Shown: positions 45,814-55,149, numbered from the stretch's first letter. The stretch: 64,000 nt of DNA from Brevibacillus laterosporus LMG 15441 (GCF_000219535.2 NZ_CP007806.1:4732501-4796500); one strand, 5' to 3'. The notes: generated by a model not told the origin, from the sequence alone. Made by a program: numbers and translations.

Positions 45814-46205
45814 TATATCTGATTTCCTTCCGGCTGCCTTCTGGCAATCAGTATTGCTTGTTTCCATGTATCGCGGAATTGCACAAAAAATTCTTCTACT
45901 TCCGTGATGATGGCGCCGTCCTTTTTCAAATTCGCTTCAATTGTACGATTATACATATAATCATACATCAGCATAAACTGCTCAGAAATTGCTACGTTTT
46001 GATCTAACGTAACCATTAATTCTCGGATAATATCCTGTACCTTAATAATGCTCTGATGAGCTTTTTGAACGTCCTGTTTCTCCAAAGCTATCTTTGCTTC
46101 TTTACTAAAACGGATGCCTCCATTGTACAGCATTAACGTAAGCTCGCCTGGCGAGGCTGTTTTCACTTGGTTCTGTTGATAGATTTGTGCAGCCGTCTGA
46201 TTCAT
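45813..46205 (-). CDS. fliS: FliS, flagellin export chaperone
   Basis: 130 aa, four-helix FliS fold: N-terminal QIYQQNQVKTASPGELTLMLYNG is the family signature. It keeps flagellin unfolded before export and blocks FliW binding. GGAGGGG precedes the ATG. It follows fliD by 28 nt. Confidence 0.95.
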   Translation of the reverse strand: MNQTAAQIYQQNQVKTASPGELTLMLYNGGIRFSKEAKIALEKQDVQKAHQSIIKVQDIIRELMVTLDQNVAISEQFMLMYDYMYNRTIEANLKKDGAIITEVEEFFVQFRDTWKQAILIARRQPEGNQI

Positions 46206-46233
46206 GCATTCCCCTCCTTATTCCTCAAAACCA

Positions 46234-47832
46234 TTACGCACCGAATTTAGATAACAGGTTGGAGCCTTGAGCATTTAGCTTATTAATCGCTTGCTCCATG
46301 GCCGAGTATTTTTTCCACAGACTTGTTTCTTTATCTTTTAGTTTATTCTCCCAAGCCTTAATGCGAGTGTTGATATCTCGGATATCCTTTGAAATTAGGC
46401 TATTATCACTGGTTGTACCTGTCCGACCCGCTTTTTCCCCAATTTTTTTCATAGCAGCATTCGTCTGACTATAAATACGTTGAGCAAGACCTTGGGATTT
46501 GAATGAATCAGATCCTGAAGTAATCCCGCTACCATTTGTGAAGAGAGCAATAACTCTTTCCTGATCATTTGACAAGGCATCTTTAAGCTTTTCTTCATCA
46601 ATGTGGATCTTACCGTTTTCCATGTAATCAAACTTACTGCCCAGACCATCGGATTTCTTTGGACCGATTCCAATGCTAGCAAGTGTATTTTTTGGCGGTT
46701 CTACTCCTTCTACAGGAGTATAGAACGAGCTGCGCATCTGTGTGAGCACATCAGATAAAATACTGTCCCTTTTTAACAGACCGCTCTTCGCTTTCTCTTC
46801 CCATTTATCGATTTGTTTTTCTTTCATTGCTTCTTTTTCTTCATCAATAAGCGGGTAGAAATCGCGGTACACTTTTTCTGTCAGCTTGTTATTAAATTGA
46901 TCGATTACCTTGTTATAGGTATCAACGAACTCTTTGATAGCAGTCATAACTGACTCCGTATCTTTGACTGTAGAAATGACTACGTTTTTATCACCGACAC
47001 CGATATTATCTTTAAAAGTAAAGCTCATACCATCAAAATCAAGTGTGTTTTTGGAATCTAAAGCAAATTCAACACCATTTACAGTAGCTTTTCCGGCTTG
47101 TTTTACGATGCCTTTAAAAACTTGATCTTTAGAAAAATCATTAATAATAGGGTCTGCATCATTAGCACTTTGTTTAACTTCACCATTCGTGATCTTAAGC
47201 TTATTATCTGTGCTGCTAGTCGTAATTTGAATAGCTGACACTAGTGATTTATTTTCCTCAGTTGGAGGTACCTGAGATGTGAAAACAATAGATTTGTCGG
47301 TATTAGAATAAAAAGCTTTAACGCCGGTCTTACTGGACTCACTATTAATTTTATTTAAAACCGACTCAATTGTGTCTTTTTCACCTACTGAAATGGTGAC
47401 TTCGTCTGAGCCATCATTACCCTTCAGTGTAAAATCAAAGGAACTATTTATTTCAGTATTACTATCCTTGATATCATCGCTAACCTTAAACTTCACGGAA
47501 ACACCAGTACCCGGTTTCGCAAGCTGAACATTAGATACATCGTACTGCGTTGTAGAATTCTTCTTTGTAATACTTGCTGTTACTTTAGCGTCATCGGAAG
47601 AAGATACTTTTTGCTTTGTAAAATCGGAAGTCAGACGCAATTTACTTACTTTATTATTTAGCTCTAGCAATAATGCATTTTGCTCGCGATAGCTGTCGCG
47701 CGTCCATTCTTCTTTTTGACGCTTACGAAGCAATTTCTCCATTGGAGATCGTTCCGCTTTCATTAATTTTTGAATCATTGTTTCAGTATCAAGACCTGAA
47801 GCTAGACCAGATATTCTCATTGGACCTGCCAT
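46234..47832 (-). CDS. fliD: FliD, flagellar filament cap protein
   Basis: 532-aa hook-associated protein 2. N-terminal signature RISGLASGLDTETMIQKLM and helical zone, a variable central domain, and a C-terminal coiled coil (DINTRIKAWENKL, YSAMEQAINKLN) ending in ANLLSKFG-type sequence. It caps the filament and promotes flagellin polymerisation. GGAGGGG precedes the start. It lies 12 nt after flaG. Confidence 0.95.
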   Translation of the reverse strand: MAGPMRISGLASGLDTETMIQKLMKAERSPMEKLLRKRQKEEWTRDSYREQNALLLELNNKVSKLRLTSDFTKQKVSSSDDAKVTASITKKNSTTQYDVSNVQLAKPGTGVSVKFKVSDDIKDSNTEINSSFDFTLKGNDGSDEVTISVGEKDTIESVLNKINSESSKTGVKAFYSNTDKSIVFTSQVPPTEENKSLVSAIQITTSSTDNKLKITNGEVKQSANDADPIINDFSKDQVFKGIVKQAGKATVNGVEFALDSKNTLDFDGMSFTFKDNIGVGDKNVVISTVKDTESVMTAIKEFVDTYNKVIDQFNNKLTEKVYRDFYPLIDEEKEAMKEKQIDKWEEKAKSGLLKRDSILSDVLTQMRSSFYTPVEGVEPPKNTLASIGIGPKKSDGLGSKFDYMENGKIHIDEEKLKDALSNDQERVIALFTNGSGITSGSDSFKSQGLAQRIYSQTNAAMKKIGEKAGRTGTTSDNSLISKDIRDINTRIKAWENKLKDKETSLWKKYSAMEQAINKLNAQGSNLLSKFGA

Positions 47833-47844
47833 TTTGAACCCCTC

Positions 47845-48201
47845 CTAAATTTTTCGATCAACCATAATACCAATTAGTTCGTACATTTGGGCAACTGTAT
47901 CCATCATCTTTTTAGATGGGATCTCTCTGACCACTTCATCAGTCTGATTATCAATCACCTGTACATAGTACTCACCTAATTTTTCATGTAGGTTGAATTT
48001 TAAATGCGTTTCTTTGGCTTGCATAAATTTATTTAAAGCTGATATTTCCTTTTGTAATTCTTTTTGAAAAGCATCCTTATGCTCAATAGCTTGAACCACG
48101 TCTTTTTCTGTTGAAGGCTTCGGTTTTATAGTAGCATCTAATGGTGGCTTGGTTAGCTCTTGAGGATTCGAACCTGCATTTCCATTTTGACGAATTTCCA
48201 C
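47845..48201 (-). CDS. flaG: FlaG family protein
   Basis: 118 aa. The C-terminal FlaG domain is clear (LKFNLHEKLGEYYVQVIDNQTDEVVREIPSKKMMD); the first 50 residues are low-complexity and charged. FlaG affects filament length in other bacteria. GTG start behind GGAGGG. First gene of the flaG-fliD-fliS-fliT unit, preceded by a sigma-D-like promoter. Confidence 0.92.
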   Translation of the reverse strand: MEIRQNGNAGSNPQELTKPPLDATIKPKPSTEKDVVQAIEHKDAFQKELQKEISALNKFMQAKETHLKFNLHEKLGEYYVQVIDNQTDEVVREIPSKKMMDTVAQMYELIGIMVDRKI

Positions 48202-48236
48202 AGTAATCCCTCCGTCATCTTCATCTTCTATCTAAA

Positions 48237-48264
48237 GTATCGGCATATTGCTGGTAGAAATTGA
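48237..48264 (-). promoter_or_regulatory. sigma-D-like promoter of flaG-fliD-fliS-fliT
   Basis: TCAA, 16-nt spacer, GCCGATAC on the minus strand, against consensus TAAA-N14/16-GCCGATAT. Confidence 0.7.
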
Positions 48265-48291
48265 GTGGTAGCGCTCTTTTCCTCATTAAAA

Positions 48292-48329
48292 TAAAAAAAG
48301 GGACCCCATCAAATGAGAGGGCCCCTTTC
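48292..48329 (-). terminator. Terminator after fliB
   Basis: AAAGGGGCCC...GGGGTCCCTTT imperfect stem followed by a long T-run on the minus strand. Confidence 0.8.
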
Positions 48330-48440
48330 GTTCAGGTAGGTATGGTCGTTAAAATAATAACGAACAGCCATATAGCAGGCCTGACTGGTTCCTATTATTT
48401 GGATAGAGCTACAGCTCTGTATGACTTTTGACTCTGTGTT

Positions 48441-49685
48441 TTAATTTTTAATTAAAATGGACATATATCCCATTGTCGTGAACCCATTTTCCTCCAACAA
48501 GCCTTTCATTTTCGTTAAATAGGACTGATTATGCTCGACAGCTCGTCCAAATGATTGAATAAGCTTCACAACATGGTCTGTAGAAAACGCTGTTTTATGG
48601 TGTCTAGCCATTCCGATTAATTGCAATTTAATCAATGCATAACGAATAACGAGCATAACATATTCTTCAAAAATATCCTTATCAAGAGCAGTTGGGAAGA
48701 GCTTGGAAAACACATGATTTACCAAATAATTTTCTAGAATATACTCATGATTCTGCATGAATGGTTGGTAATGGTTTTCATAAGCGTCTATATATCTAGA
48801 AAGAGTGCCTTCCTCTTCCATACCCTCGAAATGCTCAAGTCCCAACAAGCACTCTGTATAACACTCTATATAGCGGCCATGAACTCCACCTTCGATGAAA
48901 CGTTGATCCGTCAACTTTTTTAACAACTTCATCTGAATGGTATGGTTAACAGGCACATCGGCAAACATTTGATCAATGGTACCGCTTTGCAGCATATTGG
49001 TATAGGAACCTATAAGCTGTAAAACTTGATCTACCTCAGAATTGTTCACATATTCTTGAACCTTTTGAAAGAATAACCCTAAAAATAGTAAGCGATCCTC
49101 AAACTTATATTGTCGGTACTGCAAGACTTGAATCGTAAAAATTCGCAGTTCCCAGAAGTATTTTTGGAGTTTTTTCCCTTTTATATGCTTAGAGGTATCG
49201 ATATGGCCAGCGAAGTTCAAACCTACCTCAACACTCTCTAATTGCTCTTGAAATCCTATTCCTTCTGGGTTAAGAAGTGCTAATCTCGCTATTTCTGGGC
49301 AGGAGATGGTTGCTGCTCGCTCAACAACATCATTCACATTGTTCCAGGTGCGAGGGTAGGTTTTACAGGTGTTACAGAGATAATCTTCCCCTTTTTTTAG
49401 TTGGATACTACATAATTTCTGTTCGTTCAAAAACACACAGCTATTTGAAGAATCCATCATAATTTTGGCATAATTACCAGTTGAGGCCTTAGAGCGAACT
49501 CGTTTTATATTCCGATCTATAATTGGTGACAATTCTTCATCTTTCAAACGTTTATATTTCTTATACGTATCCTGATCAACCGTGACCTTCCATCCAGCAC
49601 AACAAGTATCCTCGCACTCTGTACCGATGCATTGGAAAGATAGCATATACTCCGGCACAAGCGTTTTCTTAGTTGTTGTCGACAT
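48441..49685 (-). CDS. fliB: FliB-like flagellin lysine N-methylase
   Basis: 414 aa with the Cys-rich N-terminus of the FliB family: CIGTECEDTCCAGWKVTVDQDTYKKY near 19-44, then CVFLNEQKLC and CNTCKTYPRTW. FliB methylates surface lysines of flagellin; the cysteines fit a metal centre. GGGGGA precedes the ATG. It lies between csrA and flaG where hag is found in B. subtilis, downstream of an unknown gene under a sigma-D-like promoter. No flagellin gene is in the window. Confidence 0.88.
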   Translation of the reverse strand: MSTTTKKTLVPEYMLSFQCIGTECEDTCCAGWKVTVDQDTYKKYKRLKDEELSPIIDRNIKRVRSKASTGNYAKIMMDSSNSCVFLNEQKLCSIQLKKGEDYLCNTCKTYPRTWNNVNDVVERAATISCPEIARLALLNPEGIGFQEQLESVEVGLNFAGHIDTSKHIKGKKLQKYFWELRIFTIQVLQYRQYKFEDRLLFLGLFFQKVQEYVNNSEVDQVLQLIGSYTNMLQSGTIDQMFADVPVNHTIQMKLLKKLTDQRFIEGGVHGRYIECYTECLLGLEHFEGMEEEGTLSRYIDAYENHYQPFMQNHEYILENYLVNHVFSKLFPTALDKDIFEEYVMLVIRYALIKLQLIGMARHHKTAFSTDHVVKLIQSFGRAVEHNQSYLTKMKGLLEENGFTTMGYMSILIKN

Positions 49686-49738
49686 TTGCAGATTCCCCCA
49701 TATTCCTTACTGTTTATCAAATTTTGTTGAAGACATAC

Positions 49739-50110
49739 TTATGAGAGTACGTGAGGGACTACATGACGTGTCATTTCCTCCTGCCACTCTTTTTGTAATG
49801 GGATCATTTGGGACGATAATACTTGAATTGCTAGCACCTGATCCGATTGTTCAAAAGCACCTACCAACTTCTCTAGTATTTCAGTTCTGAATTTTGTTAA
49901 CTCTTCCAGACGGTTGTCTTTTAGCAAAAAAGGCGAAATCATCCCTGTTGACTTTTCTAATTGATTGCATGCATCAGCGATATCTGCCATTAAATAGGCC
50001 ATTTCATGGATCTGATTCTGATGCAAACGCTCATGTAGTAATTCGATTGCCTCTCCACAAGTCGTTGACAGTCCAATCATTCCTCGCATAACACCCCAAT
50101 ATTTTTCCAT
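49739..50110 (-). CDS. Unknown helical protein upstream of fliB
   Basis: I do not recognise this protein. It is 123 aa, starting MEKYWGVMRGMIGL, all-helical by appearance, with no membrane segment, signal or catalytic motif. The size and helical character recall small flagellar chaperones such as FliT or FlgN, but that is only a guess. The ATG at 50110 has AGGAAA 12 nt upstream; TTG at 50119 is possible. It is followed by fliB after 53 nt and headed by a sigma-D-like promoter, so it is probably flagellar and perhaps a FliB partner. Confidence 0.65.
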   Translation of the reverse strand: MEKYWGVMRGMIGLSTTCGEAIELLHERLHQNQIHEMAYLMADIADACNQLEKSTGMISPFLLKDNRLEELTKFRTEILEKLVGAFEQSDQVLAIQVLSSQMIPLQKEWQEEMTRHVVPHVLS

Positions 50111-50213
50111 GGTATTCAAATATTTCCTTTCCAAGACAATAGATCATTAATGGCTCAGCTCAGTCAATTTCTAATCGCATGTAACATTAGCTTACTAACT
50201 TCTCATACTACAT

Positions 50214-50239
50214 ATATCGGTAATTCGTTATACCTTTCA
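50214..50239 (-). promoter_or_regulatory. sigma-D-like promoter of the unknown-fliB unit
   Basis: TGAA, 14-nt spacer, ACCGATAT on the minus strand, one mismatch from consensus in each element. Confidence 0.6.
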
Positions 50240-50289
50240 TAGCTTTTTTAACAAAACTATTTATTTACAAATGAAGGAAACTAAAAAAG

Positions 50290-50332
50290 ACAAAAAAAAA
50301 ACTTGAAGCTTATTCATCTTCAAGTTTTTTTT
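50290..50332 (-). terminator. Terminator overlapping the end of csrA
   Basis: AACTTGAAG...CTTCAAGTT followed by ten T on the minus strand. The 5' arm encodes the last residues of CsrA. Confidence 0.9.
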
Positions 50333-50555
50333 CAGTTCCTAACCATTGGGCTAGTTGGGTCCAATCTACTTTTGTTTGTACAGCTAATTGATTCTCTTCT
50401 TGAATGGCTACATATACTTCTTTTCGATGAACGTTAATATCGCGTGGAGCCGATATGCCGATACGGACAAAGTCTTTCTCAACTGCAATCACTTTTATCT
50501 CTATCTGATCGCCAATCATGATGGACTCATTTTTTTTACGCGCTAATACCAACAT
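50310..50555 (-). CDS. csrA: CsrA, RNA-binding translational regulator
   Basis: 81 aa, starting [20 protein letters not shown], with [16 protein letters not shown] in the RNA-binding face. It represses hag translation in B. subtilis and is antagonised by FliW, encoded just upstream. The tail is longer than that of enterobacterial CsrA (61 aa), as in other Bacillales. ATG at 50555 follows AGGTG. Confidence 0.96.
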   Translation of the reverse strand: MLVLARKKNESIMIGDQIEIKVIAVEKDFVRIGISAPRDINVHRKEVYVAIQEENQLAVQTKVDWTQLAQWLGTEKKLEDE

Positions 50556-50564
50556 ATTTATCAC

Positions 50565-50984
50565 CTACTTTGTCACTGGCTTCTCTTTTTGTAAAAGGAG
50601 GGGCTGCCGCAAATTGTAATGATCTCCTTGCAGAATAAATTGTGTAGCTTTTCTGTTTTCCACATTAATGACAAGAGGTGATTTTAAATTAACTGTGATT
50701 TGGTCTTTTCCTCGTATTGTCATGACTGACAAAATCACCACCTGAGATTCTTCCGTAATCTCCAAGGCTTCTCTCACTGAACGAGGTAGATCAAATTCAT
50801 AATCCTTAAAGAAAAGAAACGGATCTACCACCCAAAAACTAATCCCCTGTTCTTCCAATGACTGAAGAGACAAAAAAGGCATTTCTGGATTTTCTTGCAC
50901 TAATTGATACTCATGCAAATTAGAAAAACCAATCATACCCTCTACAATATAAAGTTTTCCCATTTTTTCCTGTTGATACATCAT
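50565..50984 (-). CDS. fliW: FliW, flagellar assembly factor and CsrA antagonist
   Basis: 139 aa, FliW fold with VEGMIGFSNLHEYQLV and the conserved PFLSLQSLEEQGISFWVVDPF region. It binds either flagellin or CsrA, coupling flagellin synthesis to secretion. 9 nt separate it from csrA. Either of two adjacent ATGs (50984, 50981) may start it. Confidence 0.95.
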   Translation of the reverse strand: MMYQQEKMGKLYIVEGMIGFSNLHEYQLVQENPEMPFLSLQSLEEQGISFWVVDPFLFFKDYEFDLPRSVREALEITEESQVVILSVMTIRGKDQITVNLKSPLVINVENRKATQFILQGDHYNLRQPLLLQKEKPVTK

Positions 50985-50997
50985 TAGACAACACCTC

Positions 50998-51576
50998 TTA
51001 TCTAGCTACGTCCACATTTAAACCTACGACTTCGATATCCAGCCGATTCCACTGTTTTACATACGCCTCTACCTTGGCAGGCGTATATTTGTGAACAGGT
51101 GGGTTGACGGTTGTCTCAATTTTTGCCCCTCTTGGTGTAAATTTGATCTCTACGGGCTTGGCTTCATAACGTATTTCAATACCATCACCAATAAGAGAAC
51201 CCGCAGCTACGACTCCTTCACCTGAAAACATGATGCTTTTTTCAAAAGCGATCTCAGCGATAGCGTTACCCCCACGTTCAAAAGCACGCAGTTGATCTCC
51301 TTCAACTCCGGCTTGCTCAATCGCTTCCATTACTTTGTTATAGCCATACTCGGCATTATCACTAGACCGCCGTAACGGGCCTCTCATATCGATATTTTCA
51401 CGTGCTTCATTGGAATCAATCTGCAATTCCCCTTGAGGCTGGCGAATTTCCAGAATAGCCGCTTCCTGTTTTATTTCCATGCTTGCTCTTGGCTGCTCAA
51501 TCTCTTGCTTCCCTTGCTTACTTTGCAAGTTTAGCAAGAGAGGAGTAGATCTCATAGATAAAGAAGCTAGTTGCAT
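50998..51576 (-). CDS. DUF6470 family protein (YviE-like)
   Basis: 192 aa, beta-rich and amphipathic, starting MQLASLSMRSTPLLLNLQS. Family members sit between flgL and fliW in many Bacillales, as here (B. subtilis yviE). Residues 65-125 (GYNKVMEAIEQAGVEG, FEKSIMFSGEG) appear to be a compact domain. The function is not known; the conserved place implies a flagellar role. GGGGAG precedes the ATG. Confidence 0.85.
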   Translation of the reverse strand: MQLASLSMRSTPLLLNLQSKQGKQEIEQPRASMEIKQEAAILEIRQPQGELQIDSNEARENIDMRGPLRRSSDNAEYGYNKVMEAIEQAGVEGDQLRAFERGGNAIAEIAFEKSIMFSGEGVVAAGSLIGDGIEIRYEAKPVEIKFTPRGAKIETTVNPPVHKYTPAKVEAYVKQWNRLDIEVVGLNVDVAR

Positions 51577-51597
51577 TCTACTACTCCCCTTCCGCCT

Positions 51598-52506
51598 TTA
51601 TCTTAGAAAATCAAGTAACGATGGTTGAATAATTCGTGCGCCTGCCCCTAAAGCAGCTCGGTGTACATTTTCTTGCATTTTTAAGTTCGTAATAACTTCT
51701 GCCTCATCTGCATCTTCATTACTAGACATCATGGAAATAATGCTGACACTATCAGCATCAAGTCGATCAGTCATTAATTCTAAACGATTAGAACGCGCTC
51801 CTAAAGCAGCACGCTCTAACAGCAAGTTATTAATGTGATTGTCCATTCTTTCTAAATAATCCGCTGCAGAATTCCCTGCGTTTAGATCTCCTACGATGTC
51901 TTCTAAGGTTTTAAAAATATTTTCACCTGCTGGCGAATCAAAAATGTTTTTCCCACTAATGTTTACTTGGAAAAATACCCCTTGACTCATTTCCATTTCT
52001 ACTTTGCCTTCGTTGGATGTAAAAACGAACTCGTCTTTACCAGTACCAGGTTGTTTTTTAATTTCAAACGGTGGCTTATTATTATTGTCGCCTCCGTAAA
52101 TATACTTCCCATTCACGGTCTGGTTAGCCAAATCACCCAAATGTTTTTTTAATTCTTCAATCTCAGCAGCAATACTCTGTGTTTCTTCTTTTGAATACGT
52201 ACCATTACCTGAACCAGTTAATAGATCACGAACCCGGCCAAATACTTTTCCAACCTCGTCCATAGATGTATCATAGGATTCCATCCATGTTTTGGCTTGT
52301 CCAGCATTGCGCAGAAATTGCTCATTTTCCACTAGAGAAGTTCGATAATACATCCCTCTAGCAGCAACGATTGGGTCATCAGACGGACGAGACACTAGTT
52401 TCCCTGTAGAAAGTTGCTGATAAGATTTACTCATCTGGCTCATAGAGTTATTAATATTGCGTACCATGGTGTTATTCATCATATTCTGTGTGATACGTAT
52501 CGCCAT
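51598..52506 (-). CDS. flgL: FlgL, hook-filament junction protein
   Basis: 302-aa hook-associated protein 3, starting MAIRITQNMM. The N-terminal flagellin-like helices (QLSTGKLVSRPSDDPIVAARGM) and C-terminal helices (RSNRLELMTDRLDADSV) pack in the export channel and junction. ATG at 52506 follows GGAGG. It is separated from flgK by a terminator, so it probably also has its own promoter, which I could not place. Confidence 0.95.
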   Translation of the reverse strand: MAIRITQNMMNNTMVRNINNSMSQMSKSYQQLSTGKLVSRPSDDPIVAARGMYYRTSLVENEQFLRNAGQAKTWMESYDTSMDEVGKVFGRVRDLLTGSGNGTYSKEETQSIAAEIEELKKHLGDLANQTVNGKYIYGGDNNNKPPFEIKKQPGTGKDEFVFTSNEGKVEMEMSQGVFFQVNISGKNIFDSPAGENIFKTLEDIVGDLNAGNSAADYLERMDNHINNLLLERAALGARSNRLELMTDRLDADSVSIISMMSSNEDADEAEVITNLKMQENVHRAALGAGARIIQPSLLDFLR

Positions 52507-52622
52507 CTGGTTTGCCTCCTTGTACATGTCTAGCTCAATTTTTATTTATTGCGTAATGCTCCCGTGAGTTAGAAACACAAGTTATTCCCTTTCATCTCTT
52601 CCTGTGGTACAAAATACCGTTT

Positions 52623-52651
52623 TAAAAAAAGCGTCGCAACATACGACGCTC
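52623..52651 (-). terminator. Terminator between flgK and flgL
   Basis: AGCGTCG...CGACGCT stem followed by seven T on the minus strand, directly after flgK. Confidence 0.9.
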
Positions 52652-52663
52652 TTCTCAAATAAC

Positions 52664-54145
52664 CTACAAACCTACACGCCCCATACCATTAATGATTTTG
52701 TCTAAGATCTCATCCATGCTGGTCATTACACGAGCCGCTGCGCCATATGCCTTCTGAAACTTGATAAGGTTCGTCATTTCTTCATCGGTATCAACTCCTG
52801 ATACAGACTCACGGTTCATAAGAATCATGTCTGAAGACGTTTCTGCATTTTTAAAATTACGGATTGCTTCCTGACCATCTACACCCAATTGAGCGATCGT
52901 GTGGCGATAAAAGTCGTCAATGGTTGAGGATTGCGGAAAATCATTCGGATTGTTGCCTGTTCCCGCGGGAATTAGTTTATTTTTAATTTTGGAGATCTCC
53001 AGAGCATTTTGGTTATTTCCATCATTAACTTTCCCTGTTTCATCAGCTCTAGCTGCTGCAATTTTATCTAAGCTTTTTAAAATCTCAGGATTTACTTTAA
53101 TATTTGCTGCACTTGTCGGATTGTCTTTTCCCCCGTCAATAACAAAGAAATTAAGACCTTCCTGAGTACCATTTTTAATATCATCAAGGTTGTAGCCCGT
53201 TTTATGAACTTCATTTATCTCACGAGCTAAATTAACAGCGAGAGAATTCACCTTTTGTAGCATATTAGCCGTAGTTTCATCTCTTCCTTCAATTGCTGCT
53301 GACAATGTTCCCGTTCCCTTAAGCGGTTTAAACTCTCCTCCACCCAAGGTAACATCAAATTTTCCTGTTGCGGTGTTTTTTGTGGCTTTCACTTCAACAG
53401 AAGTAGAATTGTTCACAAGTGGTTGTCCACCTATGGTAATATTGACCATGCCATGTTCTGTTGGCGTAACCTTAACCTCAGCCATCGCAGAAAGCTTATC
53501 AATGAGAACATCGCGTTGGTCATATAAATCATTCGGCTGGTAACCATGTGGTACAACATCACCAATTTGTTTATTAATGGACGCGATTTGCTTGGCAATA
53601 GAATCAATAGAGTTGGCTTGTACGGCTACCTCATTATTTAAATCATCTTGTAGTTGTGTAAGGCGGTTGTGCATATGATTAAATGTGTCGGCTACTGCCA
53701 CCGCTCGTTCCCGTAAAACAGAACGTACAGATTGGTTCCTTGGGTCTCCGGATAAATCCTCCCACCCTTTCCACATTTGATCCATAACCTTCTGTAAGCC
53801 ATTTTCGGACGGTTCATTCATAATATCCTCTATGTTATTAATCGTTTTAACCATGTCATTCCAATAGCCTGTATTTTTAGCCGCAGCCCGATATTGACCA
53901 TCTATGTAATCTTCCCGAATGCGTTGAATATCTGTTGCATACACCCCGGTACCAAGTAAACCCGGTGCACGGTCTGCATTCATTCCAGGTCCCGGGATTG
54001 GAGTTGAAGCAGCCATATTAACGCGCTGACGAGTATATCCAATGGTATTGGTATTTGCAACGTTGTGTCCTGTTACGTTTAAAGCAGCCTGTTGTGCAAA
54101 CAACGCTCTCTTACTTACTTCAAGTAGATGGAAGGTTGATCTCAT
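52664..54145 (-). CDS. flgK: FlgK, hook-associated protein 1
   Basis: 493 aa. The rod/hook signature ALNVTGHNVANTNTIGYTRQRV is at the N-terminus and the C-terminal EEMTNLIKFQKAYGAAARVM closes the D0 domain. First junction protein at the hook end; its chaperone FlgN is encoded 14 nt upstream. GGAG precedes the ATG. Confidence 0.96.
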   Translation of the reverse strand: MRSTFHLLEVSKRALFAQQAALNVTGHNVANTNTIGYTRQRVNMAASTPIPGPGMNADRAPGLLGTGVYATDIQRIREDYIDGQYRAAAKNTGYWNDMVKTINNIEDIMNEPSENGLQKVMDQMWKGWEDLSGDPRNQSVRSVLRERAVAVADTFNHMHNRLTQLQDDLNNEVAVQANSIDSIAKQIASINKQIGDVVPHGYQPNDLYDQRDVLIDKLSAMAEVKVTPTEHGMVNITIGGQPLVNNSTSVEVKATKNTATGKFDVTLGGGEFKPLKGTGTLSAAIEGRDETTANMLQKVNSLAVNLAREINEVHKTGYNLDDIKNGTQEGLNFFVIDGGKDNPTSAANIKVNPEILKSLDKIAAARADETGKVNDGNNQNALEISKIKNKLIPAGTGNNPNDFPQSSTIDDFYRHTIAQLGVDGQEAIRNFKNAETSSDMILMNRESVSGVDTDEEMTNLIKFQKAYGAAARVMTSMDEILDKIINGMGRVGL

Positions 54146-54159
54146 ATGGACACTCCTTT

Positions 54160-54663
54160 CTATGCCTTATGGTTAAAAATAGAACGATTCGTTGACGAGT
54201 GTAACTGTTGATTCACTGGGTTTTTATAAATAAAGTCCTCTTCCGGTCGATCAGTGAACAAGTCAAGGCTCATATTGACAAAGTCAAGGGAGTACTCCAA
54301 TAACTGCTGATTTTGCTCGTTCTCTTCCTTCAATTTTCCAATGACTCTGAGTAATTCTTCCCGACGCTGAGCTAACTGATTTTTCATCTCTACATCCGTA
54401 CACAATCTAATAACATCTTGTAGGGTTCCATCCGTAACAGCTACACCCTTTTCATTAAAGATCGTGTTGGTCATATCTTTACGCAATAGCTCAGTTCTCT
54501 GAACAGCCTTTAACAACTGTTGCTCTTTTTTGACAAGGTCAGTTAATTGTTGCATATCGTTTTTTACCAAAACTTCTCGCTTCTCCATCGCTAGTGTATA
54601 TAGCGCTTGGTGAAGCTCCGTCAAATTATCCAACACGGCAAAGAGTTCGTTTACATGCGCCAT
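54160..54663 (-). CDS. flgN: FlgN, chaperone for FlgK and FlgL
   Basis: 167 aa, helical; N-terminal LTELHQALYTLAMEKREVLVKNDMQQL is the FlgN family pattern (leucine-rich helix then K/E-rich). It lies between flgM and flgK, as in B. subtilis (yvyG). GGGAG precedes the start at short spacing. Confidence 0.92.
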   Translation of the reverse strand: MAHVNELFAVLDNLTELHQALYTLAMEKREVLVKNDMQQLTDLVKKEQQLLKAVQRTELLRKDMTNTIFNEKGVAVTDGTLQDVIRLCTDVEMKNQLAQRREELLRVIGKLKEENEQNQQLLEYSLDFVNMSLDLFTDRPEEDFIYKNPVNQQLHSSTNRSIFNHKA

Positions 54664-54681
54664 GAGCTCCCTGTCGCTCCT

Positions 54682-54960
54682 CTACGATTTTTTCCAAAAA
54701 GCAATGAATTTCTCAGCGATTTGATCGCTAGGCACTTGATATGTACCGTTTTCAACCTTGCTTTTTAGTTCAGAAATTTTAGCTAGACGAGCTGAGTCCA
54801 TTTCTTGTTCTTCCCCTAGCTTCAGAAGTTCCATTCCCTCAGTAGAAATTGAAACTTCATCTTTTCCCCATTTATGCTTTAATTGACTATTCTGCTGCAC
54901 CTTATTAGCCTTATTATAGGCTTGTATCATTCCTGTGCGGTTGGTTTCATTAATACGCAT
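54682..54960 (-). CDS. flgM: FlgM, anti-sigma-D factor
   Basis: 92 aa; the C-terminal half (DEVSISTEGMELLK, ISELKSKVENGTYQVPSDQIAEKFIAFW) is the sigma-binding FlgM domain. It holds sigma-D until the hook is complete. A sigma-D-like promoter lies upstream, giving the usual negative loop. GAGGTG precedes the ATG. Confidence 0.95.
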   Translation of the reverse strand: MRINETNRTGMIQAYNKANKVQQNSQLKHKWGKDEVSISTEGMELLKLGEEQEMDSARLAKISELKSKVENGTYQVPSDQIAEKFIAFWKKS

Positions 54961-55083
54961 ATTATCACCTCGATCATTGAGACTTGCGCTAGAAAGAACT
55001 TACGGCTCCCCCCATATTTAAGAAGCGGACCGCATGTTCTTAGCTACAGGATAGAAAATCACCGTTTGCTTGCTCTAGTAGTA

Positions 55084-55111
55084 ACATCGGCTTTTCTTAT
55101 GAAAACGATTA
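55084..55111 (-). promoter_or_regulatory. sigma-D-like promoter of flgM
   Basis: TAAT, 16-nt spacer, GCCGATGT on the minus strand; 5' UTR of about 115 nt. Confidence 0.7.
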
Positions 55112-55149
55112 ATGTTTCTAATCATCCAAAATCGTTTGGTTGGATAGTC

